From the NCBI RefSeq assembly GCF_023278565.1, contig NC_064679.1, forward strand, positions 4,092,001 through 4,156,000: a stretch of 64,000 bases of DNA, written 5' to 3'. This stretch comes from Colletotrichum lupini. Lineage: Eukaryota; Ascomycota; Sordariomycetes; Glomerellales; Glomerellaceae. The notes under the pieces were generated by a model. The model worked only from the letters and a program-made list of their open reading frames with translations, made no database searches and was not told where the DNA came from. The stretch's first letter is position 1. Each line of letters opens with the position of its first letter. Both the position numbers and the translations under genes were made by a program. Positions 46,265 to 57,233 of the stretch are shown here, piece after piece.

Positions 46265-47280
46265 ATGAGCTTCCATCCCGACTCTCTTCCTGACCTTGAT
46301 GGCAAGGTCTTCATAGTCACGGGTGGTAACTCCGGCATGCAAGTCTAACCCTCGACTAGCTTATCTACAAGTTCAAATCACTAATGTTTCCACATCATAG
46401 GGGCTACTACACCGTATCCCACCTCGCAGAACACGGCGCTCACGTTTACATGTGTTCCCGATCCCTAGAGAAAGGCACAGAAGCCATTGCGAGCATCAAA
46501 AAAACATACCCCTCGGCCAATATCGACCTTTTACAAATGGATCTTATGAACCTCACTAGCGTTGTCGCAGCAGCCAAGCACTTCCTCACCCTTGAGACAA
46601 CCCTACATGGCCTGGTCAACAACGCAGGTATCATGGCGGCACCATTTGACATGACAAAAGACGGGCACGAAGCCGAGTGGCAAACCAACTACCTGTCTCA
46701 CTGGGTCTTCACAGAGCACTTACTCCCAGTAATGCTCAAGACATCAAGAACGCTTCCTCCCGGCAGCGTACGCATCGTCAACCTCACTTCATCAGGTCAC
46801 TTAGGCGCACCCAAGACTGGCATCAACTTTGACAACCTGAACCTCAAGGATGAAGGCCCATGGCAACGGTACGGTCAGAGTAAAGTCGCCAACATTCTGC
46901 ACGCCAAAACCCTGCACAAGATTTACGGCCCCGGCTCAGAGAATGACGAGGGCGAAATTTGGACTTCATCCGTGCATCCTGGTCTTGTTGAGACGAACCT
47001 CTCGACGTCGGTAGAGCCGTCCGAGAAGGGCGTGTTGAGCATCCTATCGGCCTTGCGTGTGTTCAAGATGTTTTGGTCTGCCGACAAAGGCTCGTGGAAT
47101 AGTCTGTTCTGTGCGGCAAGCCAGGATATGAAGGCGGAGCAAAGTGGTATGTACACTGATATCTATCACCGGTGTGGTGAACCATGGTGGGAGAGTAGTG
47201 CGGCGAGGGACGAGAAACTCGCAGAGAGATTGGACAAGTGGACTAGGGATGTGATGAGTACAGAAGGATGGATTGAGTAA
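46265..47280 (+). CDS. Short-chain dehydrogenase/reductase, retinol-dehydrogenase-like (317 aa)
   Basis: Exons are 46265-46338 and 46401-47280. The intron 46339-46400 has a GC donor (AT|GCAAGT) and a CATAG acceptor. Joining restores the cofactor motif TGGNSGMG (residues 19-26). NNAG follows, then the SDR catalytic triad region (NLTSSG, YGQSK). The substrate-binding C-terminus is longer than in classical SDRs, as in WW-domain-oxidoreductase/retinol-dehydrogenase-like fungal enzymes. It would use NAD(P)H on an unknown carbonyl or alcohol, probably cytosolic. No signal peptide. The divergent bZIP gene shares its promoter region and may regulate it (inference). Confidence 0.88.
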
Positions 47281-48552
47281 TTGTGTCGTCTATTCTTCTC
47301 ATTTGGGTTATGGTTGGTCTTGCATCTGGTTTCTTTCGATCGTAGTTAATTGAGCCTCTACACTAGGATTTCGGGTCCATTTATACACTGCAGTTTATAG
47401 CGATTGCTCCATCTGCTTCAACAGAGCAGCGTAAGACTGCACTGTCGAGGTTAATCGCACCTGAGGAGGAAAAACCCTCGTCAACGATTGGGCCGCACTG
47501 TGCGTGGCAAGTGAAGGCTAGCATTATACCGTGGCTCGTTGGGCGGCTTCGGAGTAGCGAATCCAGAAATGCCAGGATCTAGGAGGTTTGAATAACTAAG
47601 CGTAGGATGGATCATGCTTGGTAATTTTAGGGCGTCCTCGTAATTTTGAACCTTTGCTCAATTACTTGGGTTCTTTCCGCCAGCAACCAAAGCTTTGGTC
47701 ATTCTAGCTGGCGTCTCAGTTGCTTTGACAAGTCGGCTACCGTTATCGTCGAGTTCCATAGGACCCTAGTCTCAGCCATCCTTCGTGGCCCCGCATACAC
47801 CGAGACGTTCAGCACCCACCTATCTGAGTTCTCGTGGAGAATCAAAAGATTCTAAGCAACAATATATCTGTACATGGTTGATCAATGGGACATGTAGTCA
47901 TTTTGGGAAAGCCGCCATGTGTGGCTCTCAATAGAAATAGACGAGGAATCCGAAAGTCTCCAAGTAGTATGGCATGTTATCCACAACCTTGATGTGTCAG
48001 TTGAAGAAAACCAGGATGCGATTTTAATTTCGGCTAATGATTCAATGCAGAAAACCTGACATTTGGAAACCTATCCGTGGAAAAACACATCCCTCCAGAT
48101 ACGCAGAGACTACCGGGCTGGTGCATCTTCGGTGAAGCAAGCAGTGTATTAGCGGCCTCTTAATAATCGCTGTTTCTTGCCGCTGATACGTACGGATTAG
48201 GACTTTTTGGAAGCAAGGCTCCTCCGGACAATTCTCCTGAGTTGTTGCATCTTCAACGCCGGCCCGGCGAATTTCTACATCCCTGTCAACGTCCCCCCAA
48301 TAATAAACCCGCCGGCTTTGGCTTCCGATGATCTGCACTCCAGGCCTTGGCATCGAAATGTAGAAGTGTATCACTGTTATTCGATAACCTCGAAAAGAAT
48401 AGGCACCGAGCAGTGATAGTGCGAAACCCAGTTCACCACCAAAGTCGTCAAAGAGAAGGACATAAACCAGGAAGCACAATCTTGGCAAAAATTCAAACAC
48501 TTGGGTTCATAATTCGTTTCCAGTATTTGACTACAGGCGTGCAAATGAGGCA
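47281..48552. other. Intergenic region, no gene recognised
   Basis: About 1.3 kb between two SDR genes on the same strand. A 152-codon minus-strand frame (48042-48500) has no recognised motif and no splice context, so it is not called. Confidence 0.4.
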
Positions 48553-49648
48553 ATGAGTCCACGCTCTCGCCAGAAGACAGTCCTCGTAACAGGGTAAGAG
48601 CGAAGCATGATCCCGATAGCCCTCACAGATCAACCAACAAAATCACTAGCTGTTCCACGGGCGGTATAGGTCATGCACTGTGTCAAGAGTTCCGGAAACA
48701 AGGTATCGTCCGCAGGAAAACTAAACAATCCGATGAATGAAGAGCCGTTGACGTGTATCAGGACTCTATGTCATCGCTACAGCTCGCAGAGAAGATGTGA
48801 TCGCTGAACTAATTGCCGAAGGCTTTGACGCGCTGCAGTTGGACGTGGCGAGCGAGGAGAGCATAGCTGCCTGCCATACAGAAGTCCAAGATAGAACGGG
48901 AGGCAGGCTGGATATCCTGGTCAACAACGCGTAAGTACACGTCAAGCGGCACCCTTAACACTTCATTCCTTCATTCGATCGCACCCTTTGTTAAAGCCGC
49001 CGCTCGCGCAGTGGACGAATTCACATCTCCCCCGCCACAGATCTATCCATCCCAGACGTCCGCGCCAACTTCGACACGAACGTCTTCGGCATCATGGCGA
49101 TGGTCAAAGCCTTCGCGGACGATCTCATCGCGGCCCAAGGCCTAATAATGAACATCTCCTCCTGCGCCGCCGTGACGCCGTACATGTTCGCATCGGTCTA
49201 CTGCGCCAGCAAGGGCGCCGTCGCAAGCTACAGCCGCACTCTGAGGCAGGAGCTGCGACCGTTTGGGGTCCGCGTCATGGTCGTCGTGGCGGGCACCGTC
49301 AAGTCCAGGATCGCTGAGAAGCCGCAGCCCAGTCTCTCGCCGGGCTCGCTGTACGCGAAGATGAGCGATTTGTATGAGCGATACGTACACCTGAGCCAGG
49401 AGGAGGGGGCAACGGATACAGATGCTTTTGCGGAGGAGCTGGTTGGGAATGCGCTGAAGCCTGAGGGCTGGCTTTTCGGGCGGTCGGATTGGTTGTGGTG
49501 TGGTGGTATGTCGAGGAAGATATGGTGGGCATTACGACTGTTTGGGGAATGGGTCATTGATTGGCAGACTTGGAAGATGTTTGGGCTGGAGAAACTACAG
49601 AGATTAGTCGAGGATGAGAGAATCGCGAACGATGCAAAGCGCGACTAA
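48553..49648 (+). CDS. AYR1-like short-chain dehydrogenase (299 aa, 4 exons)
   Basis: Exons: 48553-48593, 48650-48702, 48762-48930, 49012-49648; introns 56-81 bp, all GT-AG; the total is exactly 300 codons with stop. The cofactor site TGCSTGGIG is assembled across the first intron. NNAG is assembled across the third. The active site is NISSCAA...YCASK. The C-terminal part (GRSDWLWCGGMSRKIWWALR) is hydrophobic, as in NADPH-dependent 1-acyldihydroxyacetone-phosphate reductase (Ayr1) relatives that sit on lipid droplets or ER. Fungal paralogues of this type are also common in metabolite clusters, so the substrate is open. No defects seen. Confidence 0.86.
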
Positions 49649-50105
49649 TTGTCATCGTGTTTCTAGATCATGGCCTGGGATAAGTGGTTGTTCGTTATGA
49701 TGTCGGCTTACAAAGTTATACTAAGGATCATAGTAAAATGTATCTAATGAGAGGTTGGATGCTGAAGAAAATACGCAACTTACATCGCTAGTTTGAACGG
49801 GCAAGTGTTCGGATGACATTTTCGCTGAATAAATCTGATAGTACCAGGAAGAGTCGTTGTTTAACATTTCTAAGGGGAGATTTGCCCTATTAAAGGGCTT
49901 CTAAAGTATTTAGTACATCAGGTGTATCGCATGTCTAATAATTATTGTAACCTCCAGCCATTCTTTATCCGCCCAGCATCGACAAAGAATCATTCGTGAA
50001 CTGTACCGCCAGGTAGCTGTGTCGCAACCAGGACATCGGAGCCAAATTTGCTTCTCCAGAACAGAGGACGTGCTGCAGAGAGACCCAGAAACAGACAAAC
50101 GGAGT
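49649..50105. other. Short intergenic region between convergent genes
   Basis: 457 bp between the convergent stops of the SDR (49648) and the MFS exporter (50106). Presumably contains both terminators; nothing else is seen. Confidence 0.5.
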
Positions 50106-52066
50106 TCAATGCCCCGTAGCTTCTGATGGTTTCTCTTCCCTGGTCGGGTTTGCCGCTTCCACATCATCCTGGTTGCCCAACTTGATAGCCGAGCCTTCTA
50201 TTCTAATCCACTCAATCCCGAAGGCTAGGAAAAAAGCCACACCAGCTGAGGCAACAGCGACGAACTTTTCAGCGACATGTTAGCGAACCTGGAAACGAGA
50301 AGTCGGGTGTTAGAGATAGGGGCCTCACGTGTGTCTGGGCAATGGCAGAGTTGTACGACTCCATAATGGGGTCGAAAAGCGAGGGAAAGTATTTGTCCAC
50401 AATGGCTCGTACGTTTGCGATACCGCTCCGGTAAAGTAGTTGTATCTGGTCGTGACTCAGCGCAGCTCGCGAGGCGAGCTGGCTCTCCAGACGCGCGTGG
50501 AAGATGGCACCGGCAATGACCTGCGTGACGGTAGCCCCAAGGAACTGGGCAAAGATGTTGAGAGAGACGCCGATGGGCAGGAGGTCGGCGCGGTCCTTGA
50601 GCGCTAGTTGGACCATTAGAGATGGCATCTGCATGGAGAAGCCTACGCCCAGGCCCTGAATGACCTGGAATCCGATCCATTGGCTCGATGGGGTATTGGA
50701 GACGGTGAACTGGGTGTATAGAGCAGCTGCGGTGCACATCAAGACGGGCCCGACAAAGAACCAAGGGTTGTAAAAACGGATTTTGAGGGCTGTGGTGACG
50801 CGTCAGCGGCCATCATGTGAGCGAGGGGATTGGGAATGTACGAACCGATTCCACCTGCGCAAATCGTTCCTACGATTTGTGATATGACGGACGGCAGCAC
50901 CCTTATGCCGCTCTCAAAGGGACTAGCGCCCTGGACTGCCTGGAACCACTCCGGGAGGTAGTAAGACGAGACGGATAGAGCACCTAGATGGCAGAAGGAG
51001 AAGATGACACTGAGCAGAACGGTGCGTCTTGTGACCAGCACACCAGGGATCATGGCCGAGTCTCCCAAGCGCGATTCCCAGATGCCGAAGAGACACAGCA
51101 TGACGATTGATCCAACCAAAAGGCCAATAATCGTTGCCGACTTCCAAGAATATGAATTCCCACCCCACTGTAGGGCGAGGATCAACATGAATATACCGGG
51201 GACGAAAATGAACGACCCAGCGAGATCCAGACTCAAGATTTTCTTCATGGTGGTCGTTGGCTTGCCTTCTCGTTGCGACAACTTGAAGAAGAAGAACATG
51301 GCGAGCAGGGTGACGGCGCCACCGGGTAGATTGATCCAGAAACACCAGCGCCAGGTGACCTTCTCGGTGAAGGCGCCGCCGATGATGGGGGCGAGAATCA
51401 GACCCAGGGCAAAGCAGCTGCTGCACAGGCCGATGTATAACGGCCTACGCTGGCGTGATGATATGGTCAAGACGACGGTGAGCCCTCCGCTGGTGACCGC
51501 AGCTGCGCCGATGCCCGAGACGGCACGGCCGACGATGAAGACTTCGCTCGTAGATGCCCAGCCGCAAATGGCACTACCGACGAGGAAGACGAAGAAAAAG
51601 CCTTGATAGACCCAGCGGAGCGAGAACACACTGGCCATTTTGCCCGCCAAGGGGGTGAGCGAGCAGACCGCCAAGGTGTAGGCTGCCGGATACCATGATA
51701 TGTGTGATGTGTTCTGAAATTCGGATGTGATGGAAGGAATGGCCTGGCAAGAGCAAAGTCAGATATTTGGCCGACTGGGAAGGAAGAGAGACAGAAAAAG
51801 CGAGAGCGATTGTGTGTATTGCCGGGGCGACGAACCGTTCCGATGACATAGACATCGAGAGCCATGACAAAGGCGCCGAAGCAGACGCCAATAAGAACCA
51901 TGTATAGCTTGAAGCCGTGCAGCTCCGAGGAGGCGACGCCGAACTGCTTGATGTTGTCTGCGTTGTTCGTCGCGGACGCTGGCGCCGATTCTACCACGGC
52001 TTCGCTCGCCTCACCGTTTCTGTTTCGGCCATCTAATGGCGATGATACTGATGCTATTGCAGTCAT
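50106..52066 (-). CDS. MFS drug:H+ antiporter, DHA2 type (582 aa, 4 exons)
   Basis: Exons (minus): 51836-52066, 50846-51743, 50329-50789, 50106-50264; introns are 92, 56 and 64 bp. After a polar N-terminus rich in Ser, Ala and Glu come about 14 hydrophobic segments, the DHA2 number. Family motifs visible are LDVYVIGTAIPSI in TM1, the TM2-3 loop GKMASVFSLRWVY and the antiporter motif GRAVSGIGAAAVTSGGLTVV in TM5 context, then WRWCFWINLPGGAV. This is the plasma-membrane exporter type often found with toxin or metabolite clusters. It probably expels a small organic compound in exchange for protons; the cargo is unknown. It ends with a hydrophilic tail (ANPTREEKPSEATGH). Tail-to-tail with the AYR1-like SDR. 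Confidence 0.9.
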
Positions 52067-53047
52067 CTTTGTCTTCAGCCTTCAGCTATATTTGTGTATG
52101 GAGCGCTCAGATAATAACGGGATATGACAAAAAGAAAAGAGCAGAGAGCGAGAAGCAAAAGAGAGGAGCGACAATATCTGCAACGATTCTAACGTCAAGA
52201 AACTTTTTTTGATTGAGACACAAGGAATATTGAATGAGGTTGGAAGGGAGAACCGATCGAAATTCGCCGGTTCAGCAGCATATTTGCCAACACTTGTCTG
52301 CCTGGCCTTTCAGGATCCAAGCGGCACAGCACTCCGGCGTTCAGCCCTTCATGAAGTCCCCTCAGCAATTGGCTGTTTGCCCAGTTTTCGTCCTCTGCTG
52401 ATTCTTCCATTGGTGCGGCAAATTACAAGAGGTACTCTGGGTTACGACCCAACATGAATAGCCAAGACCAAGGCCTGACCCGCAGAACCACTACCTGCGG
52501 ATATGGCGTATTCGATTCCGATAAAAACAAGGGAGAGAAAGGAATGACTCTTAAGATTTAAGAAAATTCTAAATCAATCATGTGAAGATAAGTAAGATTA
52601 TGAACGGTCGTAATAGGGCTACAAGTACTGATATCAAAGAATAACCGCTTATTTCGTTTAATGACGAGAAGCCCGACTTATGCAAAAGGTAATAGCTACG
52701 TGGAGTGTCTTAAACATAGAGGTGAGAATCAGGCCTCTTGACGATCTTTGAACCACTACCGTTGAAGATTTCTTGACGGAGGTATGGAAAGACTAGACAA
52801 AGGGCGTTTGGGGAAACTGGTGCTCTGCTAGCTAGGTGATATTGCATCGATAACGCCGGAGTCAAACCGTGTATACCATCCAAAATTATTCTTCTCTAGG
52901 CTTTGATCTAGCGTGATTGCAGAATGCGACTGATATCAAACTGGAAGACAGCCCTGAGAAAGATTCCGGCCCCGCTCAGGTACGCTGCAGATCCCCGTGC
53001 CTGTTGGCAAGCCATATGTACTTCCCCTCTGTCCGTTCGTAATTACT
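52067..53047. other. MFS promoter side and gene-free interval
   Basis: About 1 kb. The part next to 52066 is purine-rich (reads CT-rich on the MFS coding strand), typical of a fungal leader. Nothing else recognised. Confidence 0.45.
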
Positions 53048-53248
53048 CTATTGGGTGCACTGCACATCGTCGCAGCACGTGATTCGACCGACGTTGAGAT
53101 CGTTGCACTGAATAGAACCACAGAAGTTCTTCTTAGCACCGCCTGAGCCGCAGGTCTTGTCGCACTTGATCTGTTGGCAAGACGCGCTAACACCGGCGGT
53201 ATAAATGACGGCGGCGACGAAAGCAATAGTGATATTGGAGAACTGCAT
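53048..53248 (-). CDS. Small secreted cysteine-rich protein (66 aa, 8 Cys)
   Basis: From ATG 53248 the frame gives an N-terminal secretion signal (NITIAFVAAVIYTAGVSA) and a mature part of roughly 45 residues with eight cysteines, including a central CC pair near the end (ITCCDDVQC). Size, signal and even cysteine number fit small secreted cysteine-rich proteins of fungi, a class that includes antifungal peptides and host-directed effectors; I do not recognise the family. An upstream in-frame extension to 53308 lacks an ATG. A TATA-like element is about 215 bp upstream. No intron seen in the coding part. Isolated, with no homologue in the window. Confidence 0.6.
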   Translation of the reverse strand: MQFSNITIAFVAAVIYTAGVSASCQQIKCDKTCGSGGAKKNFCGSIQCNDLNVGRITCCDDVQCTQ

Positions 53249-53461
53249 GTTGATGATGTGTTTCCGTAGGGCTGGTTGTATCTTGAGAGTTTCTTGGAGA
53301 CCTTGCACTGCGGTCAGTCCGAGGATCTAGCTATTTTCACGACTCGGAGATCTACTGACAAGAGGGCGGTAGTGCTGATAGTTCTGGGGAATGATGATGA
53401 GTTGATGTGTACAAATGATATGGATTGTGGAATCCGGAGTGCTGAGCTGTGGATATCGTCT

Positions 53462-53469
53462 GTTTTATA
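53462..53469 (-). promoter_or_regulatory. TATA-like element of the small secreted protein gene
   Basis: TATAAAAC on the minus strand, 214-221 bp before ATG 53248, in otherwise featureless sequence. Confidence 0.4.
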
Positions 53470-55170
53470 CTTGATTGACCGTTGAGAACAAGGAGATCCG
53501 GAGGGATTCTGAAGTTTGATACTAGTCACTCCCTCGAATGCATCGAGTGTCTAGCTGTTTGGAATGGCATACCCTGTCAACTATCTCAGTAGTATCACTC
53601 TTTGAAGAATTATCCAATTATGAAACTAACTCGGAAGCCATGCTTAGACATCGCAAACCCCTAGCAAATGCATTGCAACAGGATAGCGTATAAACTAAGC
53701 GAGCCCTTCCACCCCAGCCGCACATACCGGCGACTTACAGCTGTCAGACGAACATGAGACGATTGTATCGAGTCATGCCATAGCTTTAAACTCTTCTCTG
53801 AAACGCGAGCAGAACAAGGGAACATGTCGATTCAGCTGCCTAGCCGTGTTTTAAAAGTCCGCTGCTAGCTCGCGGTGTACGCAATCCCATTCCGCCTTCG
53901 CGTGTCAAGAACGTGACAAGAATAGAACCATGACCGGACTGTTGGTTCCCTGGAGACATGAATGAGCCTCTAAGGCCGGCATGGTAGGCCTGGAGGTTGC
54001 TGGCCTGGAGGAAGGGACGCGACTCAGAACGAGCAATCTGACTTTTGCTGGATCACTCGATGACTAAGATCATTGGGTCACTCTGGTGAATTGAGCAAGC
54101 AATGAGCCAGATGAGTCGACTTCACCAACAGGCTGGGGAGATGAACTGTTTATCTAGAACATTCTCAAAACTCGGTTGGTAGCATTCGCTGAGGACAGGT
54201 CGAAAATCTTTAATGTAATCTAAGTATTCACACAGAGACGTAGAGTTTTCAGTCCATCATCACGCATTGCCCAGAGTATTGACACCTTGAGTGTACGATC
54301 CCGTGAATAAAAACACCCTTTCTGGGCTTGCTCATGCTTCTGCTTAAGTACGAGTTAGGCCGCATAAAGTAAGACAGTCACCGTAACGATTGTGCTAGGG
54401 CTGCCAGACACCAAACATCTCTGGCGACAAATATCAGTTTGAATTTTATAAGCATCCAATCCTTAGTGTTGTTGGGATCTCTTTGTAATACAACAAGAAG
54501 GAGGCATCTTAGACCACGCTGCGTAGGTCAGTGTAGTTAGCTGGTGTTTCGCTGAGGTTGAGGACTCAGATCCTCAATTCGACAAAGTCCTAGACAGCAT
54601 TAACGATATTAACCTCACATAGAATACAACCTACGGAGAACGTTTGGAGACACAACATTTTTATCCCCGATTATCAAACTATTTTGGATCACCCTATAGC
54701 AATTATGTGCCTCTTCCATGCCCCAACTCCAAAATGAGACCCTGGGCTGTTTCCGAAGAAGCTACGAGAAACAATACTTCCGCTCATGCACCTCGCTTTG
54801 AACGGGAAGTATTGATCACGGGTGCCTTTTGAATCTGTCAGCAGATCAACCTGCTTCAATGGCCCAGGGTGCATCGCCTCCAGATTAGGCAGGATTTTAC
54901 TGGCAGGTGTACGAAGTCCGACATCTGTCTGAGCTAGAAATTAACGACATGTTCCGGAAGGTCATCTAGTACCAGTTTTCAGACGCAGAAACCTTGCAAG
55001 AGTTGGGAGCAAGGTAGTATGATGCGTTGCATCACACGAAACGATATGGCGAAAGCGTTCCCAATGGAACCAATTGGGTATTCATTCTCCCCGTATGTGC
55101 AACAAGTTGCTTGCCAATCTCCAAGACACCAAAAGCTGCTTTTTCAACAGCTTGCGTCCGAACCAAACGA
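53470..55170. other. Long interval without a supported gene
   Basis: About 1.7 kb of normal base composition with frequent stops in all frames. No RIP signature, repeat or RNA gene is recognised; much of it may be decayed coding DNA connected with the relic that follows. Confidence 0.4.
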
Positions 55171-55190
55171 GGCTTGAGATAGCTTATCTT

Positions 55191-55369
55191 TAATTCGAGG
55201 GATAATCGTCGGAAATAGGCAGATGTTCTAGGAGATGGTCAGATTCATAGAAGACAGTGACATCCGGCCGGCAGCAGACGATGTGAAGTTCTCATTAAAA
55301 GATTTCAAACTGGCCATCGGAAGGCTTCAAAAGATGGAACACTTCTCTAAAGTCATCATAGAAGTTTAG
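55191..55369 (+). pseudogene. C-terminal relic of a zinc-type alcohol dehydrogenase (MDR family)
   Basis: One frame reads IRGIIVGNRQMF, a TAG, then EMVRFIEDSDIRPAADD, and ends in HFSKVIIEV before TAG at 55367-55369. This is the closing block of medium-chain dehydrogenases (x-G-x-x-VG-R-x-MF...HFGKVVI). No catalytic or cofactor region is found upstream, and a stop lies inside the block, so only a fragment remains. Confidence 0.55.
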
Positions 55370-56523
55370 TCCTGGCAAATATTGTATGGATTGCAATTAT
55401 GAGGTCTGAATAGACCACAGCTTGTCCTTTTACACATCCTCTCATCATTGAGAGGGTCAAAGCTGCCAGAAAGATAATGACTGGTTTCTCCGTCTAGCAT
55501 AAGTGGCGAGGAAATCACCTTCAAAGTGGAAGAGGAGAATTCGATTTCTCCCCAGAGTATTGTTCTGGCCGTCAGAATTGAGTTTGTATCAGTAAGTTGA
55601 GTCATTGTCACTAAGCATCCGGTCGCTCACCAGGCCAGAACGCGTGCTACAAAATTGGTTGCTGTCCTCCTCCGACCTAGACGCGGCGTCCAATGCCATC
55701 AAGCAAACATAGGACGAGGCGAACCAGTCGTCCGATGCCTTTGGCTTATCATGTCAGTTGCCCATTTGAATAGCGTGAGAGGAAGCTGATGCATTCAAGC
55801 TCAACGCCATATGTAAGCCGGCCTGCAAGAAATGCTCGAGCGTTTCAACTCTCCAGGCCGCCGGTGGAACCCGACACTTCATCAGATGACCGATCGGATC
55901 GACCGTAAGCCCACTTTCCTAAGCACCCGGACTCTGCTAACGTGCAGGGCTGCCCTGCAACTACAAGCATGTTGCACTGATGTAGCAGTTCAAGAGAGCT
56001 CCGGACGTTTGCCAAAGACGCTCAAGGACCTTTACCAAGAGATATCCACAAACATTGAAGAATACGAAGCCTAGTCGGATCGGCGAACTACCCAAAATGC
56101 CCAGAGCTGGCTACTTTGCGGGAGGGAACAACCGTATCAGTAGTTTTCCTTGCAGCAGTAACCGATGCCCTCACGGCATGGGCTCAGTTGTACGTTCAGT
56201 TCGGTCTCTTGAAGCTGTTCTTCAGAAGACAAGATCACACGTCACGTAATGTCTGATCCTCCGTTATGCTATCGCACCTTGAGGCTGCATACTTGTGCAT
56301 TCAGACAGACGAGGAAGGTAAAAGAAGAATTCGAGATGTCCACAAACATCCTCTTACATGGATAACCTCAGAGCGAGGCATCTCTGCAGACTGAGACTTT
56401 TCTTGGAAACCTTTGACAGTTTCTTAACAGTATCATGAAATGTGTTACCCCTGGTTTTGGTTGAGGAAACCCAGCCATCCTTGTTATGTTTCTCGTAATG
56501 CAACTAACCCCTCTCTCCTTTAC
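55370..56523. other. Interval without a supported gene
   Basis: About 1.15 kb between the dehydrogenase relic and the PKS relic. Short frames only, no motifs seen. Confidence 0.4.
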
Positions 56524-57189
56524 CTACTGGGTACTAATCTCTTCAACAGATCCGACATTAACTTTAGTCACAGCAGGTTTCTTCTCATCCTTCTCGTTGA
56601 CACTTGCCACCGACGAGACATCCGTGTCAGCTTTACAACCTGCATCCAACCCATCAACACTCCCGCTCGCACTCTCGTTGCTGGACGACGTCTCTGTGGA
56701 CTCCTTGGCCAGCTCATCCGTCGTTACGCCCGAGAATGCCGGGGCAGGACGACCACCGACACGCTCCAGCAGCTCCGCCGGCAGCTTATCGACCACGAGA
56801 CGAACAAGGTCCGCAATAGACGCACCGCCCGGGATCGTCATGACCGGCACGTCTACGCCCAGCTCCTTGAGGAACCACGAGCGCATCTTGACGGCGACCA
56901 GGCTGTCGACGCCCATCTCTACGAACAGCGTCGCGTCGTAGATGCTGTCGGCGTCGGGCAGGAACTTGAGCGCCTGTGAGTTGGCCTTGAAGGTGGCCAG
57001 GAGGAAGCTCTTGACCTGGCCCATGGTCTTCGCCGCCTCGAGTAGCTGTCGCACGGGCACGGCGTTGCCGTTGCCGCTGCCGCCGCAGCTAGAGAGCTTC
57101 TGTCCCATCTCAAGGATCAGCAAGCCGAGACGGGGGTTGCTAGACCAGTAGGCATGTTTGGCATGCTGAGTGGTGATGGGGACGATGCC
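56524..57189 (-). pseudogene. Orphan 3' end of a polyketide synthase (acyl-carrier domain)
   Basis: The minus-strand frame is open from 57189 to the stop at 56524. It begins with a linker (HAYWSSNPRLGLLILEMG), continues with a complete acyl-carrier domain whose phosphopantetheine site is EMGVDSLVAVKMRSWFLKEL, and ends in a low-complexity Ser/Asp/Lys tail. The helix after the Ser (SWFLKELGVDVPVMTI) is typical of highly reducing fungal PKSs and PKS-NRPS hybrids. No ketosynthase, acyltransferase or reductase sequence lies upstream: a TGA is met at once and the MFS gene starts its 3' end at 57234. I infer a deletion that removed more than 5 kb of PKS; expression as a stand-alone carrier protein is possible but there is no clear start codon. 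Confidence 0.7.
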
Positions 57190-57233
57190 GTTTCATCAAC
57201 TCCAGAGTGTTGCTTTAAGTATAAGACAAGTTG

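Noticed and set aside
48042..48500. 152-codon minus-strand frame with hydrophobic start
   Set aside because: No recognised domain, no splice support, and plus-strand frames of similar length overlap it.
51004..51606. 200-codon plus-strand frame
   Set aside because: Antisense of the DHA2 exporter; composition is that of reversed membrane segments.
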